Shown here piece by piece: positions 9,363 through 20,681 of a stretch of DNA of 64,000 nt. Below the pieces are notes generated by a model that saw nothing but the letters and a program-made list of their open reading frames with translations, did not search any database and was not told where the DNA came from. Position 1 is the first letter of the stretch, and each line of letters opens with the position of its first letter. The stretch comes from Peribacillus deserti (GTDB lineage Bacteria > Bacillota > Bacilli > Bacillales > DSM-1321), in assembly GCF_002863585.1 (NCBI RefSeq), contig NZ_PGUY01000047.1, forward strand, positions 23,270-87,269, read 5' to 3'. The translations under genes were made by a program, and so were the position numbers.

Positions 9363-9386
9363 ATGGGGACTGTCCCCCATTTCCCG
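9363..9386. repeat. GGGGACTGTCCCC palindromic repeat, upstream of hisZ
   Basis: Contains GGGGACTGTCCCC followed by CATTTCCC. The same palindrome occurs at 12827-12845, 12897-12911 and 16284-16312, all within or flanking the his operon. Confidence 0.8.
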
Positions 9387-9413
9387 AATATTTCCCAAGG
9401 GGGTTCTTTTTTC

Positions 9414-9442
9414 TTGACGATTAGGGACAGCAGAAGTAAAAT
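9414..9442 (+). promoter_or_regulatory. Likely sigma-A promoter of the his operon
   Basis: TTGACG, a 17-bp spacer, then TAAAAT. It gives a leader of about 80 nt before hisZ. No T-box (TGGNACCGCG) motif or histidine-codon leader was seen. Confidence 0.55.
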
Positions 9443-9529
9443 ACTTGTAACTTTAATTTATTAGTACATTAGCAAACTAAAGGATTTTGAAAATTTTAAA
9501 ACTCCTTATGAGGAATCATTTTATAGAGG

Positions 9530-10726
9530 ATGTGTGTTGAGTTGCCTATGCCGTTTATGTTCGAGAAACCGCTCGGAATGAGGGATTCTCTTCCGTTATT
9601 ATATGAACGAAAAAAGAACCTGCGCTTGGCCGTTTCCGGCGAATTTGAAGCCTGGGGCTATCAGTTTATCGAAACACCTGCACTGGAATACTACGAAACC
9701 ATTGGTGAAGCTTCCTCCATCCAAAATCAGCAGATGTTCAAGCTTCTTGACCAGCAGGGTGATACCGTCGTTTTAAGGCCGGATATGACTGCTCCCATTG
9801 CAAGGGTGGCCGCTTCAAAGCTATTAAAGCAGCAGGTTCCAGTCAGGCTTGCCTATTCAGCTAATGTCTACCGTGCACAGCAGAAGGAAGGCGGGAGAGC
9901 TGCAGAGTTTGAACAAATCGGTATAGAAACCATTGGGGACGGAACGATCAGTGCTGACTCTGAAATCATCAGTTTATTAATTTCTTCTCTTAAAAAAGCA
10001 GGATTTACAAAATTTCAGATTTCTATCGGTCATATTGGATTTATCCAGCAGCTGATGCTCGATATTTTAGGCAGGGAAGACCGCGTGAGCCAGCTTTCAA
10101 ATTATTTAATTGAACGGAATTATGTAGGCTACAGAGACCATATCAACTCTCTTGCGCTAGCAAATATAGATAAACAAAGATTAATTGATATCCTAGATTT
10201 AAAAGGTACAGAAAATATTTTAGAAAAAGCTGGAGCACTTCTTGAACATAACCGGGGTGCCGAAAAGCTGAATGAATTGGCCCAGCTCATGCAGCAGTTA
10301 AAAGAGTATGGAGCAGAGCAGTATGTAAGCCTTGATTTAACCTTGATGAATACGATCAGCTATTATTCCGGAATCGTGTTTGAAGTATATGCAGAAGGTG
10401 TTAATTTTCCAGTAGGGAATGGCGGCCGTTATAATTCCCTATTGAAAAAGTTCGGCAGAGATACACCTGCGACTGGTTTTGCCCTCCGGGTCGATCGTCT
10501 GATCGAAGCAATGGGGACGCTTAAAGATCAAGCAGAAATAGAATGTGTCATTTTCACACCTGAAAGGAAGCAGGATGCCTTGAAGCTGGTGAATGAGCGG
10601 AGGGCAGGCGGAAGCAGGATCGCTATGCAGGATCTTAACGGAATAGGGGATCTGGATTCGTTCACAAAAAACTATTCAGAGGTACATTATTTCATTGGAG
10701 CTCCCGGAAAGGATGAAACGCCATGA
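9530..10726 (+). CDS. hisZ: ATP phosphoribosyltransferase regulatory subunit
   Basis: A HisRS-like protein of about 392-398 residues that lacks tRNA-charging function and activates the short HisG. It keeps the HisRS-type core: [38 protein letters not shown] and [13 protein letters not shown]. Start choice is uncertain. ATG 9530 has only AGGA at a long distance; TTG 9542 or ATG 9548 ([13 protein letters not shown]) fits the B. subtilis N terminus better. The stop overlaps hisG by 4 bp. First gene of the his operon. Confidence 0.93.
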   Translation: MCVELPMPFMFEKPLGMRDSLPLLYERKKNLRLAVSGEFEAWGYQFIETPALEYYETIGEASSIQNQQMFKLLDQQGDTVVLRPDMTAPIARVAASKLLKQQVPVRLAYSANVYRAQQKEGGRAAEFEQIGIETIGDGTISADSEIISLLISSLKKAGFTKFQISIGHIGFIQQLMLDILGREDRVSQLSNYLIERNYVGYRDHINSLALANIDKQRLIDILDLKGTENILEKAGALLEHNRGAEKLNELAQLMQQLKEYGAEQYVSLDLTLMNTISYYSGIVFEVYAEGVNFPVGNGGRYNSLLKKFGRDTPATGFALRVDRLIEAMGTLKDQAEIECVIFTPERKQDALKLVNERRAGGSRIAMQDLNGIGDLDSFTKNYSEVHYFIGAPGKDETP

Positions 10727-11352
10727 ACGAAATGCTGACTATGGCCATGCCGAAGGGGAGGATTTTTGAAGAGGCACTGGAATTATTAAGGCAGGCTGGT
10801 TATTCACTTCCTCAGGAATTTGAAGATTCCAGAAAACTGATTATAGATTTAGAAGACGAAAAGCTGAGGTTCATGCTGGCAAAGCCAATGGATGTTGCGA
10901 CCTATGTAGAGCAGGGGGTTGCCGATATTGGGATTGCAGGTAAGGATGTTCTCCTTGAAGAGGAACCGGACGTATATGAGCTGCTTGACCTCCATATCAG
11001 CCATTGTTATTTGGCGGTAGCAGGAGTTCTGGGTTCGGCCATTAATGAGGCTGCACCAAAAATTGCGACGAAATATCCGAATGTTGCATCCCACTATTTC
11101 AGGGAGCAGGGTGAGCAGGTGGAAATCATTAAGCTTAACGGTTCCATTGAACTTGCTCCGTTAATCGGACTGGCTGAAAGAATTGTGGATATTGTTTCTA
11201 CAGGGCAGACCTTAAAAGAGAATGGACTGGTTGAGTTTGAAAGAATTGCCGAGGTCACTTCAAGGCTGATTGCAAATCGGGCAAGCTATCGTTTAAAGGA
11301 ACAGCGTATTTCGGAAATGGTGGAGAGATTATCTAAAATAATTAATAAGTAA
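10723..11352 (+). CDS. hisG: ATP phosphoribosyltransferase, short form
   Basis: A 209-residue catalytic subunit for the first step of histidine synthesis (ATP + PRPP). It lacks the C-terminal regulatory domain of long HisG, which is why hisZ is required. Motifs seen are [23 protein letters not shown] and the PRPP loop [16 protein letters not shown]. It overlaps hisZ by 4 bp. Confidence 0.96.
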   Translation: MNEMLTMAMPKGRIFEEALELLRQAGYSLPQEFEDSRKLIIDLEDEKLRFMLAKPMDVATYVEQGVADIGIAGKDVLLEEEPDVYELLDLHISHCYLAVAGVLGSAINEAAPKIATKYPNVASHYFREQGEQVEIIKLNGSIELAPLIGLAERIVDIVSTGQTLKENGLVEFERIAEVTSRLIANRASYRLKEQRISEMVERLSKIINK

Positions 11353-11549
11353 CTATGTGAAGGTCCATGGTTGAAAGTGAATGGAACGCACATGCGAGGC
11401 TCCTTTGGAACAAGACAGGGAGACCCAGGTAACACCGGAGGAGCTCCCCGAACGGCCGCGGAATGCAGGGCGTTATGCTTCAATCATCAGACCACTTTAA
11501 CAGGACTAATAAAAATAAACGCAATTTTAAAAAAGGATGCGGGAAACTC
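11353..11549. other. Unexplained GC-rich spacer between hisG and hisD
   Basis: 197 bp separate hisG and hisD, although all other his junctions overlap, abut or hold short palindromes. The part at about 11365-11490 is GC-rich with short self-complementary pieces (GGAGCTCC, CGGCCG) and is unlike its surroundings. A 60-codon ORF crosses it (11371-11553) but matches nothing I know and has no convincing RBS. It could be a mobile-element remnant or a structured leader; identity is not assigned. Confidence 0.5.
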
Positions 11550-12818
11550 ATGAAGATTGAACGGTTGACTAAAGGGCTGTCGCTGAAACGTTCCGTTGAA
11601 AATGGGACTCAGGAACAGAGGGACGCAGTCATTGGAATTATCAGCAGTGTACGCAAAAAAGGAGATTCTGCCCTTCATGAATGGACAAGGAAGTTTGACG
11701 GCGCAGAACTGTCTGAGCTGCAGGTTTCCTCTCTTGAAATAGACGAGGCGGCAGACTCTATATCAAGTGAGATGGCTGATGTTATAAAGGAAGCGGCGGA
11801 AAATATCCGTTCCTTTCATACTAAGCAGCTGAGGAATTCGTGGATGACCACAGATGGAACTGGCACTCTTCTTGGACAGAAGGTGACCCCGCTTGATTCC
11901 GTAGGTGTGTACGTGCCAGGAGGAAAAGCGGCTTATCCATCATCTGTATTAATGAATGTGATTCCAGCCCGTACAGCAGGTGTGAAACGCATTGTGATGG
12001 TAACTCCACCCGATCGGGATGGCAAGCTGCCTGCCGGCGTTCTGGCTGCTGCAAAAATAGCAGGAGTGGATGAAATATATAAAGTGGGCGGTGCACAGGC
12101 TGTCGCTGCGCTGGCGTATGGCACTGAAACGATATCACCCGTTGATAAAATTGTGGGACCGGGGAATATTTATGTGGCCCTTGCCAAGCGTGAAGTGTTT
12201 GGGGATGTGGACATCGATATGATCGCTGGTCCGAGCGAAATTGCTATCCTGGCTGATGAGACGGCTATTGCCTCTGAAGTGGCGGCAGATTTACTGTCAC
12301 AGGCCGAGCATGATGAGCGGGCGAGCAGTGTGCTTATCACTACGTCCGCGGAGCTTGCGGAAGGGGTTTCGAAGGAAGTAGAGAAACAGCTCTCTGCTTT
12401 GCCAAAGGAGCCTATAGCCAGAAGTTCAATTAAGGATTTCGGGCGGATTTATGTGGCAGAAACGATGGAGGCGGCCGTTGAAGCGGTGAATGACATTGCG
12501 CCAGAGCATCTTGAGGTAATGACGGAAAACCCGATTGAGCTGCTGGGACAGATCCGGCATGCAGGAGCGATTTTCCTCGGAAGATACAGCTCGGAACCCG
12601 TAGGCGATTACTTTGCGGGTCCTAACCACGTACTTCCCACTAACGGAACAGCGAGATTCTCAAGCCCCCTTAATGTGGAAGACTTTCAAAAGAAATCGAG
12701 CGTAATCATGTACAGCAAACAGGCCTTTGGCCAAAACGCTGCCAAAATAGCCGCATTTGCAAGACTTGAAGGATTAGAAGCCCACGCGAGGGCGATTGAA
12801 TCGAGACTTGGAGAATAA
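11550..12818 (+). CDS. hisD: Histidinol dehydrogenase
   Basis: A 422-residue zinc enzyme performing the last two oxidations of the pathway (histidinol to histidine). Motifs are [63 protein letters not shown] and the catalytic IAPEHLEV. I start at ATG 11550 (MKIERLTKG), which fits the usual length of about 425; an upstream ATG at 11463 would add 29 residues encoded by the odd spacer. Confidence 0.95.
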   Translation: MKIERLTKGLSLKRSVENGTQEQRDAVIGIISSVRKKGDSALHEWTRKFDGAELSELQVSSLEIDEAADSISSEMADVIKEAAENIRSFHTKQLRNSWMTTDGTGTLLGQKVTPLDSVGVYVPGGKAAYPSSVLMNVIPARTAGVKRIVMVTPPDRDGKLPAGVLAAAKIAGVDEIYKVGGAQAVAALAYGTETISPVDKIVGPGNIYVALAKREVFGDVDIDMIAGPSEIAILADETAIASEVAADLLSQAEHDERASSVLITTSAELAEGVSKEVEKQLSALPKEPIARSSIKDFGRIYVAETMEAAVEAVNDIAPEHLEVMTENPIELLGQIRHAGAIFLGRYSSEPVGDYFAGPNHVLPTNGTARFSSPLNVEDFQKKSSVIMYSKQAFGQNAAKIAAFARLEGLEAHARAIESRLGE

Positions 12819-12825
12819 GCTTGGG

Positions 12826-12913
12826 AAATGGGGGACTGTCCCCCAAAAAAACAGGCAGAAATGCAGGGATATAGGGACTTTCTTCGTTTGGGAAATAGGG
12901 GACTGTCCCCACA
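12826..12913. repeat. Two GGGGACTGTCCCC palindromes between hisD and hisB
   Basis: GGGAAATGGGGGACTGTCCC and GGGAAATAGGGGACTGTCCC lie about 70 bp apart in the hisD-hisB gap. An ORF through them in frame with hisB is an artefact of the repeat. Confidence 0.8.
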
Positions 12914-12930
12914 ATATAGGAGGGGTTTTG

Positions 12931-13518
12931 ATGGAGCGGGTTGCAAGAATCGAGAGGAAGACGAATGAGACGGATATTAAGCTCGAGTTTGGTATTGATG
13001 GTGAGGGTCTTGCTTCATTAGAGACGGGGGTTCCGTTTCTCACGCATATGCTGGATTTGTTTACGAAGCACGGGCAGTTTAATTTGATTGTGGATGCTAA
13101 AGGAGATATTGAGGTCGATGATCATCATACATCTGAAGATATCGCAATCTGCCTGGGCCAGGCGCTCACGCAGGCGCTCGGTGACAAGCGCGGAATTAAG
13201 CGGTACGGCAATGCATTTGTACCAATGGATGAAGCATTGGCACAGGTTGTGGTCGATTTAAGCAACCGCCCTCATCTTGAATTCAGGGCAGAATTTCCTT
13301 CACAGAAGGTAGGCACGTTCGATACGGAGCTTGTTCATGAATTTTTATGGAAGCTGGCCCTCGAAACGCGGATGAACCTGCACGTCATTGTTCACTATGG
13401 ACAAAATACGCACCACATTATTGAAGCGATCTTTAAGGCACTGGCCCGTGCGCTGGACGAGGCTACAACCATAGACCCAAGAGTTAAAGGAGTGCCTTCC
13501 ACGAAAGGGATGTTATAA
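12931..13518 (+). CDS. hisB: Imidazoleglycerol-phosphate dehydratase
   Basis: A 195-residue monofunctional dehydratase (no phosphatase domain) that makes imidazole-acetol phosphate. Manganese-binding His clusters are visible: [17 protein letters not shown] and [16 protein letters not shown]. The start at ATG 12931 has AGGAGG 7-8 nt upstream; a longer in-frame start at 12796 would translate the palindromic repeats and is rejected. The stop codon abuts the hisH start. Confidence 0.96.
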   Translation: MERVARIERKTNETDIKLEFGIDGEGLASLETGVPFLTHMLDLFTKHGQFNLIVDAKGDIEVDDHHTSEDIAICLGQALTQALGDKRGIKRYGNAFVPMDEALAQVVVDLSNRPHLEFRAEFPSQKVGTFDTELVHEFLWKLALETRMNLHVIVHYGQNTHHIIEAIFKALARALDEATTIDPRVKGVPSTKGML

Positions 13519-14151
13519 ATGATCGGCATCGTAGATTATGGCATGGGAAATCTGTTTAGCGTCAGCAAAGCTCTTGAGCGGCTGGGCGCTGACTATTTCC
13601 TGTCATCTGACCCTGAAAAATTGGCAGAGGCTAAGGCGATCCTGCTTCCTGGTGTAGGAGCGTTCAAGGATGCAATGGACCAATTAAATGCTCTAGGACT
13701 TACACCCTTCTTAAAGGATTATGCTCTAAGCGGCCGGCCGCTGCTGGGCATCTGCTTAGGGATGCAGCTGTTATTTGAGAACAGCGATGAATACGGTTTT
13801 GCTGAAGGCCTTTCTTTACTGCCAGGCACCATCAGACATTTCCCTGGTGTTGATGCAGACGGAAATACCTATAAAGTCCCGCACATGGGCTGGAATAAAC
13901 TCAAGTACCAAGTTCCTTCGCCGCTGTTGAACGGCATTGAAGAAAGCCATGTGTATTTTGTCCATTCTTATTTGGCAAAAACCGATAGTGAAATGATCAA
14001 TGCAAGTGCAGTTTATGGAGAAGAAGTTCCGGCCATCGTGTCTAGGAACAATGTGATGGGCATGCAGTTCCACCCAGAGAAAAGCGGGGAAACAGGAATG
14101 GCGCTGCTCCGAAATTTTATTAACCTGTCAGAAAGCAAGGTGACCTTATGA
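13519..14151 (+). CDS. hisH: Imidazole glycerol phosphate synthase, glutaminase subunit
   Basis: A 210-residue class I glutamine amidotransferase that supplies ammonia to HisF. The catalytic Cys is in [15 protein letters not shown] (about residue 80) and the His-Glu pair in [10 protein letters not shown]. It starts directly after hisB and overlaps hisA by 4 bp. Confidence 0.96.
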   Translation: MIGIVDYGMGNLFSVSKALERLGADYFLSSDPEKLAEAKAILLPGVGAFKDAMDQLNALGLTPFLKDYALSGRPLLGICLGMQLLFENSDEYGFAEGLSLLPGTIRHFPGVDADGNTYKVPHMGWNKLKYQVPSPLLNGIEESHVYFVHSYLAKTDSEMINASAVYGEEVPAIVSRNNVMGMQFHPEKSGETGMALLRNFINLSESKVTL

Positions 14152-14882
14152 GTTCATTCATGATCTATCCGGCTATTGATATCCGGGGCGGAAAATGTGT
14201 AAGACTTCTTCAGGGGGATTATGAGAAGGAAACCATCTACGGCGATTCTCCGTCCGAAATGGCAAAAAGCTTCGCAGAGCAGGGGACTTCCTGGATTCAT
14301 ATGGTTGACCTGGACGGAGCGAAAGCCGGGAGTCCGGTGAATGATGCTTCCGTCATTCAAGCTGCACGTGAATTAGGAGTAAACATCCAGGTCGGCGGCG
14401 GCATCAGGACGGAAAAGGATATTCTTCATTACCTTAATAGCGGGGTTACGCGTGTGATTTTAGGCAGCATAGCGGTGTCTGATAAGGATTTTACAAAGGA
14501 TATGCTGAAAAAGTATGGACGATCCATAGCCATCGGCATCGATGCTAAAAATGGCATGGCAGCCACACATGGCTGGCTGCAGACGTCAGAGGTAAAAGCT
14601 GTTGAGCTTGGTAAAGCGCTGGCTGATGCAGGCGCGGAGACGTTTATATTTACTGATATTGAAACAGATGGCATGCTTTCAGGCCCCAATGTGGACGCTG
14701 TTGCAGGGATGGCCAGAGAGACAGGAAAGAGTGTCATTGCTTCAGGCGGTGTCAGCAGCCTGGGGGATATCAAAGGCCTTTCTAGACTAGCCTCAAGCGG
14801 GGTGTCGGGTGCCATTGTCGGTAAAGCCTTATATACAGGGGTATTTACAGTGCGTGAGGCGCTTAAAGAGGTGCAGCAATGA
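14148..14882 (+). CDS. hisA: ProFAR isomerase (HisA)
   Basis: A 244-residue TIM barrel catalysing the Amadori rearrangement of ProFAR. The catalytic Asp residues lie in [16 protein letters not shown] (N-terminal strand) and [14 protein letters not shown]. Phosphate loops GGGIRT and ASGGVSS are present. It overlaps both hisH and hisF by 4 bp. Confidence 0.95.
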   Translation: MSSFMIYPAIDIRGGKCVRLLQGDYEKETIYGDSPSEMAKSFAEQGTSWIHMVDLDGAKAGSPVNDASVIQAARELGVNIQVGGGIRTEKDILHYLNSGVTRVILGSIAVSDKDFTKDMLKKYGRSIAIGIDAKNGMAATHGWLQTSEVKAVELGKALADAGAETFIFTDIETDGMLSGPNVDAVAGMARETGKSVIASGGVSSLGDIKGLSRLASSGVSGAIVGKALYTGVFTVREALKEVQQ

Positions 14883-15637
14883 TAACCAAACGGATTATTC
14901 CCTGTCTGGATGTAAAAGAAGGAAGAGTGGTAAAAGGAATTCAATTCTTAAGCCTTAGGGATGCCGGAGACCCGGTGGAGCTTGCTGCCTTTTACGACCG
15001 TGAAGGTGCGGATGAGCTAGTCTTTTTAGATATTTCGGCCTCACATGAAGGCAGAAAAACGATGGTTGAAGTCGTGAAAAGTGTGGCGGCATCTCTTGCC
15101 ATTCCTTTTACGGTAGGCGGCGGCATCAACTCTCTTGAAGATATGAAGCGGATCCTTCGTGCCGGTGCTGATAAAGTTTCGCTCAATACAGCAGCGGTGG
15201 TGAATCCAGGCTTAATTTCAGAGGGTGCTAGATTCTTTGGCACGCAGTGTATCGTCGTTGCCATTGATGCAAAGTATGATGAGGAAGCAGGAACCTGGGT
15301 TGTATATACGCATGGCGGCAGAACGAAGACAGAGAAGACAGCCGTAGCCTGGGCGCAGGAAGCCGTTACATTGGGTGCAGGCGAAATTCTGCTTACAAGC
15401 ATGGATAGCGATGGAGAGAAACAGGGATTCAATCTTGAGCTCACCTCCGCTGTCAGCAAAGCCGTGAGCGTTCCTGTTATTGCTTCAGGCGGCGCCGGCA
15501 ATGCGGAACATTTTTATGAAGCTTTCACACGCGGCAAGGCAGATGCCGCACTTGCAGCTTCTATTCTCCATTACAAAGAAACGTCTGTAACAGAAGTGAA
15601 GAATTTTTTACTAAGCCGGGGAGTGAACATACGATGA
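14879..15637 (+). CDS. hisF: Imidazole glycerol phosphate synthase, cyclase subunit
   Basis: A 252-residue TIM barrel partner of HisH that forms IGP and AICAR. It has [16 protein letters not shown] (catalytic Asp), [14 protein letters not shown] and [14 protein letters not shown] with the second catalytic Asp. It overlaps hisI by 4 bp. Confidence 0.96.
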   Translation: MITKRIIPCLDVKEGRVVKGIQFLSLRDAGDPVELAAFYDREGADELVFLDISASHEGRKTMVEVVKSVAASLAIPFTVGGGINSLEDMKRILRAGADKVSLNTAAVVNPGLISEGARFFGTQCIVVAIDAKYDEEAGTWVVYTHGGRTKTEKTAVAWAQEAVTLGAGEILLTSMDSDGEKQGFNLELTSAVSKAVSVPVIASGGAGNAEHFYEAFTRGKADAALAASILHYKETSVTEVKNFLLSRGVNIR

Positions 15638-16281
15638 ATGTACAGGATTTAAAATTTGATGAAAAAGGCTTGCTGCCGGCTATTGTCCAGGATATGAATA
15701 CGAAAGAGGTTTTAACCCTTGCCTATATGAATGAGGAATCTCTTAAGCGGTCTATGGAAACAGGGGAAACCTGGTTCTTCAGCCGTTCGAGAAATGAACT
15801 GTGGCATAAGGGAGAAACAAGCGGAAACACTCAGAACATTAAAGAAATAAAATATGATTGTGATCAGGATGCATTAGTAGTCCTGGTTGTACCAAAAGGC
15901 CCTGCCTGCCATACTGGATCTGTCAGCTGCTTCACTGAAAGTGTCTATCAATCAGAGGAGCCTGCAGGAGGTTCTGCTGGAAGTTCCTCGCCTGCGGATT
16001 TCCTGCTCGAGCTGGAAGAGTTAATTGCAGAGAGAGAAAGACTGCGTCCGGAAGGATCCTATTCAACGTACCTGTTTGAAAAGGGAGTTGACAAGATTCT
16101 TAAAAAAGTAGGAGAAGAATCGGCTGAGGTCATCATTGCAGCCAAAAATAGAGACGCAGAAGAATTGAAGTGGGAAACTGCCGATCTCTTCTATCACGTA
16201 CTCATTCTGCTGCGGGAACAAAACCTGCCATTCACTGAAGTTCTTAACGTACTCAAACAAAGACATCGGGATGGGAAATAA
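15634..16281 (+). CDS. hisI: Bifunctional phosphoribosyl-AMP cyclohydrolase / phosphoribosyl-ATP pyrophosphatase
   Basis: A 215-residue fusion. Residues about 1-105 are the cyclohydrolase ([41 protein letters not shown] with metal-binding Cys). Residues about 120-215 are the PRA-pyrophosphohydrolase ([28 protein letters not shown]). A short Ser/Gly/Ala-rich linker joins them. It is the last his gene, followed by a palindromic terminator. Confidence 0.95.
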   Translation: MNVQDLKFDEKGLLPAIVQDMNTKEVLTLAYMNEESLKRSMETGETWFFSRSRNELWHKGETSGNTQNIKEIKYDCDQDALVVLVVPKGPACHTGSVSCFTESVYQSEEPAGGSAGSSSPADFLLELEELIAERERLRPEGSYSTYLFEKGVDKILKKVGEESAEVIIAAKNRDAEELKWETADLFYHVLILLREQNLPFTEVLNVLKQRHRDGK

Positions 16282-16283
16282 TT

Positions 16284-16317
16284 GGGAAATGGGGACTGTC
16301 CCCATTTCCCATTTTTG
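16284..16317 (+). terminator. Palindromic repeat acting as his operon terminator
   Basis: GGGAAATGGGGAC pairs perfectly with GTCCCCATTTCCC around a single T, followed by ATTTTT. It is a full-length copy of the GGGGACTGTCCCC repeat and has the form of an intrinsic terminator, starting 2 nt after the hisI stop codon. Confidence 0.75.
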
Positions 16318-16326
16318 TGGTATAAT
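16318..16326 (+). promoter_or_regulatory. Extended -10 promoter element of the TPR gene
   Basis: TGGTATAAT lies about 39 nt before the start codon of the TPR gene; the -35 position overlaps the palindromic repeat and is weak. Confidence 0.45.
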
Positions 16327-16364
16327 GCTTTAGTTAATTAATGTTTTGTTAATGGAGGACTTCC

Positions 16365-17873
16365 ATGTCTAAGGATTCAAAAGCTATACAGCAGGCACAA
16401 ATTTTTTCATTTCATCCTACAGGCGAGTATTACTTTGCCAAGGGATTAAAATATTTTCACCGCCGGGATTTACATAAGGCGAAAAAGTATATGGAACGAG
16501 CGTACGAGCTGGAGGCCGGCGAGCCAATGATTGCATGCCAGCTCGCTATTGTTTGTACAGAGCTTGGTGAATATGAGCATTCAAATGAGCTTCTCCAGAC
16601 GATCTTAAGCGGCCTTGATCCCTTCATGACCGAATGCCACTACTTTTTGGCGAATAATTATGCCCATTTGGGGATGTTTAAAGAAGCATATAAACACGTA
16701 AACGATTACCTGGATAAAGAAGAAGACGGAGAATTCAGTGATGATGCTGAAGAGCTGATCGATCTCATTGCGTTCGAGATGGATGAGACAGGGGAGTCGC
16801 TAGAATACCTGGATCAGCAGGACGGATTGATCTTTAAACAGGAAAAAGCCAGGGAACAGCTTGAAACAGGCAATTTTGCCAAAGCCATAGAAACCTTAAG
16901 CGAAATAGTAAAAGAATACCCAGAATTCTGGTCGGCTTATAATAACTTGGCGCTGGCCCATTTTTACCTGGGAAAAACGGATGAGGCTTTTAATGTACTG
17001 GATGAAGTACTTGAGAAAAATCCAGGGAATCTTTATGCCCTTTGCAACCAGCTTGTGTTTCATCATTATCAAAAGAATGCCGGCAAGGTTGCTGAAATTA
17101 CAGCCATGCTTGAAAAAATCCGTCCGATCATGAATGAACAGCGATTTAAGCTTGGAGCCACATTCGCCATGACCGGTCAGTACGAACAGGCGTATAAATG
17201 GCTTAAGCTTCTGCAGAAAAAAGGGTTTGATCACGACGGCACTTTCTATTATTGGCTGGCGGACAGCGCCTATCACCTTGGACATACACATACTGCAGAG
17301 CAGGCGTGGAAACGGGTGCTTTCCTTCAACCCTGAAAAAGAAGGAATGGAGCCATGGAAAGAAGCTAAAGAGGTTTCCGGGTTTGAAGACCATTACCCTT
17401 CGATTATGAAACGGCTCGAGAGCGATTTGATCGAGGAAAGATTGTTTGGGATTTTCCTGACCAAGCATTCTATCCATCAGAAACGAGTCAGCAATCATGA
17501 TGCCTTTACTAACAATAAAAAATTTGATGATCTTGAAAAAGAATACTCAAGGTATATCAGGTCTTCAGTAAGAAAGCATTCTGCCGGGGCCATCCATTTT
17601 GCCGATCACACAGCAGATCTGTTATTATCACATTACCGGCCGATCAAGCTTACTGAAGCAGGCGTTTTCCTGATGTGGTTCACTGTTGCTGCCGAAGCGT
17701 ACAAGCGCGATATACCGCTCAAAAATGTACAGGCTCATGCGGCATCTATCGATTTCATTTGGCATAGGCTGAGAAATGAACCGATGACCCAGAAGGAAGC
17801 GGCTGAGAAATATGGGGTTTCAACTGCGACACTTAGAAAATACATTCAATCAGTGAATGATTTGCTCGTTTAA
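16365..17873 (+). CDS. yvcD: TPR-repeat protein, YvcD-like
   Basis: A 502-residue soluble protein of tetratricopeptide repeats (for example GEYYFAKGLKYFHRRDLHKAKKYMERA, SAYNNLALAHFYLGKTDEAF, FYYWLADSAYHLGHTHTAEQAW). The C-terminal ~40 residues look like a helix-turn-helix (MTQKEAAEKYGVSTATLRKYI). TPRs suggest a protein-binding scaffold; the HTH-like end suggests possible nucleic-acid contact. Position before trxB matches B. subtilis yvcD. Function is unknown. Confidence 0.8.
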   Translation: MSKDSKAIQQAQIFSFHPTGEYYFAKGLKYFHRRDLHKAKKYMERAYELEAGEPMIACQLAIVCTELGEYEHSNELLQTILSGLDPFMTECHYFLANNYAHLGMFKEAYKHVNDYLDKEEDGEFSDDAEELIDLIAFEMDETGESLEYLDQQDGLIFKQEKAREQLETGNFAKAIETLSEIVKEYPEFWSAYNNLALAHFYLGKTDEAFNVLDEVLEKNPGNLYALCNQLVFHHYQKNAGKVAEITAMLEKIRPIMNEQRFKLGATFAMTGQYEQAYKWLKLLQKKGFDHDGTFYYWLADSAYHLGHTHTAEQAWKRVLSFNPEKEGMEPWKEAKEVSGFEDHYPSIMKRLESDLIEERLFGIFLTKHSIHQKRVSNHDAFTNNKKFDDLEKEYSRYIRSSVRKHSAGAIHFADHTADLLLSHYRPIKLTEAGVFLMWFTVAAEAYKRDIPLKNVQAHAASIDFIWHRLRNEPMTQKEAAEKYGVSTATLRKYIQSVNDLLV

Positions 17874-17995
17874 CCTGCTCGGTTTTTTTCGGTTTGAGCA
17901 AATATTTGGACTGAATTATATAACTTATATACGATAGTGTTTAGGAAATACTAGGATTATCTTTGCATACATTGCGGTGGATGCCTATCATATAA

Positions 17996-18967
<972 letters not shown>

Positions 18968-19093
18968 AAACTTAAATTGGCAAAATTTACATTTCGTCAT
19001 GTTGTTTTAATTCTGCTGTAACACGAATGAAATATAAAATGGGTATCATTAAAATAGAAATTGACCCCCTTTTATACAAATTTATTTTGTAGA

Positions 19094-19124
19094 AGCACAG
19101 GCAGATGCCTGTGCTAATTTTTTT
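19094..19124 (+). terminator. Terminator of trxB
   Basis: AGCACAGGC pairs with GCCTGTGCT around AGAT, followed by AATTTTTTT. The 326-bp trxB-yvcI gap otherwise holds only the yvcI promoter. Confidence 0.92.
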
Positions 19125-19177
19125 GGGCAGAGAACCTGCGGGTGGCTATAAGTGGATAAAAATACATTCTATGTTCA

Positions 19178-19206
19178 TTGTAGCGTCATTTTAAAAATAG
19201 TATAAT
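19178..19206 (+). promoter_or_regulatory. Likely promoter of the yvcI-rapZ-glmR-whiA-crh operon
   Basis: TTGTAG, a 17-bp spacer and a perfect TATAAT lie about 90 bp upstream of the yvcI start. Confidence 0.6.
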
Positions 19207-19293
19207 GGAATGAATATCATTTTTTGTAAATGCCAGCTATCTACTATTGGAATAGCTATATATAAATGTTGTTGATGATGAGGTGACGAAATC

Positions 19294-19752
19294 GTGCAGC
19301 GTGTAACAAACTGTGTATTGGTTAACGATAATCAAGCATTACTGCTTAAGAAGCCTCGCCGTGGATGGTTTGTGGCCCCTGGCGGCAAAATGGAGCCGGG
19401 AGAGTCCATCCGGGATGCCTGTATCCGGGAATATAGGGAAGAAACAGGAATTTATCTGCGCAACCCTTCCATTAAGGGGATTTTTACATTTATCATGAAA
19501 GAAGGAGACAAAGTATTATCCGAATGGATGATGTTTACCTTTTATGCCACAGAGTTTGACGGTGTTAATGTAGAGGAGTGCGAAGAAGGGGAGCTTTCCT
19601 GGCAGCCTCTTGATATGATCAGTAAATTGCCGATGGCAGCCGGTGACCATCATATTCTTGATTACATGGTACACGGCTCGGGCATTATTTATGGAACATT
19701 TACGTACACTCCGGATTTTGAATTGATTGCCTATCGGCTGGATCCCAGCTGA
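19294..19752 (+). CDS. yvcI: Nudix hydrolase YvcI
   Basis: A 152-residue Nudix protein. The Nudix box is complete: GGKMEPGESIRDACIREYRE followed by ETGIY. It starts with VNDNQALLLKKPRRGWFVAPGG. Family members act on nucleoside di- or triphosphates; the substrate here is not known. The start is GTG 19294 with GAGGTGA upstream. It leads the conserved yvcI-rapZ-glmR-whiA-crh cluster. Confidence 0.9.
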   Translation: MQRVTNCVLVNDNQALLLKKPRRGWFVAPGGKMEPGESIRDACIREYREETGIYLRNPSIKGIFTFIMKEGDKVLSEWMMFTFYATEFDGVNVEECEEGELSWQPLDMISKLPMAAGDHHILDYMVHGSGIIYGTFTYTPDFELIAYRLDPS

Positions 19753-19781
19753 TTGGCGGTCTCTAGAGAGAGGGGAAGCAT

Positions 19782-20681
19782 ATGAGTACAGGTTCTGTTA
19801 ACGATATTCAGCTTGTTATTATTACAGGGATGTCAGGTGCCGGAAAAACAGTGGCCATTCAAAGCTTTGAGGACTTAGGCTTCTTTTGTGTGGATAATCT
19901 GCCGCCAACCCTGCTTCCTAAGTTCTTGGAACTGATGAAGGAATCAGGCAGCAAAATGAATAAAGTGGCTCTGGGCATGGACTTGCGTGGAAGAGAGTTT
20001 TTTGAACATTTATTCCGTGCGCTGGATGAGATGAGTGAAAGATCTTGGATCACACCGCAGATATTATTCCTTGATGCTGATGATTCTGTGCTTGTGAGAC
20101 GATATAAAGAAACTAGAAGGACCCATCCTTTAGCGCCAGTAGGCCTGCCGCTCGAAGGGATTCAATTAGAGCGGGGCATGCTTGAAGAGCTCAAAGGAAG
20201 GGCCAGATTCATATACAATACTTCAGATTTAAAGCCGCGGGAGCTTCGGGAAAAGATCCTCAGTGAATTTTCAACGAATAATAAAAGCACGTTCATGGTG
20301 AATGTTATGTCATTCGGCTTTAAGCATGGGATCCCGATTGACGCAGACTTAGTCTTCGATGTCCGCTTTCTGCCAAATCCTCACTATATCGATGCCATGA
20401 GGCCTAAAACGGGGCTTGATGAGGATGTTAATGAGTACGTGCTCAAATGGAGCGAAACACAGAAGTTTCTAGAGAAAGTGACAGATTTACTGACCTTTAT
20501 GCTTCCTCATTATAAAAGGGAAGGCAAAGCCCAGCTTATAATAGCAATCGGCTGTACCGGAGGCCAGCATAGATCGGTTGCCCTTGCCGAATATATCGGC
20601 CATTTCTTTAAAAAGGATTATTTTACACAGATCACTCACCGGGATATTGAAAAAAGGAAGGGTCAAACCGATGCAAAATAA
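19782..20681 (+). CDS. rapZ: RNase adapter / nucleotide-binding protein RapZ (YvcJ)
   Basis: A 299-residue P-loop protein with [32 protein letters not shown] N terminus (Walker A GMSGAGKT) and a C-terminal domain with [17 protein letters not shown]. In E. coli RapZ controls glmS through small RNAs; in Bacillus YvcJ hydrolyses nucleotides and affects competence. It overlaps glmR by 11 bp. Confidence 0.94.
   Translation: MSTGSVNDIQLVIITGMSGAGKTVAIQSFEDLGFFCVDNLPPTLLPKFLELMKESGSKMNKVALGMDLRGREFFEHLFRALDEMSERSWITPQILFLDADDSVLVRRYKETRRTHPLAPVGLPLEGIQLERGMLEELKGRARFIYNTSDLKPRELREKILSEFSTNNKSTFMVNVMSFGFKHGIPIDADLVFDVRFLPNPHYIDAMRPKTGLDEDVNEYVLKWSETQKFLEKVTDLLTFMLPHYKREGKAQLIIAIGCTGGQHRSVALAEYIGHFFKKDYFTQITHRDIEKRKGQTDAK

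Noticed and set aside
9290..9530. T-box or His-rich leader for the his operon
   Set aside because: No TGGNACCGCG motif, no anti-terminator/terminator pair and no run of His codons was found.
11371..11553. 60-codon ORF in the hisG-hisD gap
   Set aside because: No convincing RBS, overlaps the hisD start, and no recognisable product.
12796..12930. 45-residue N-terminal extension of HisB
   Set aside because: It would translate the palindromic repeats; ATG 12931 has a good RBS and gives the standard length.
17963..17991. TTGCAT-17-TATCAT promoter just before trxB
   Set aside because: Transcription would begin within the RBS, so it cannot give a normal leader for trxB.
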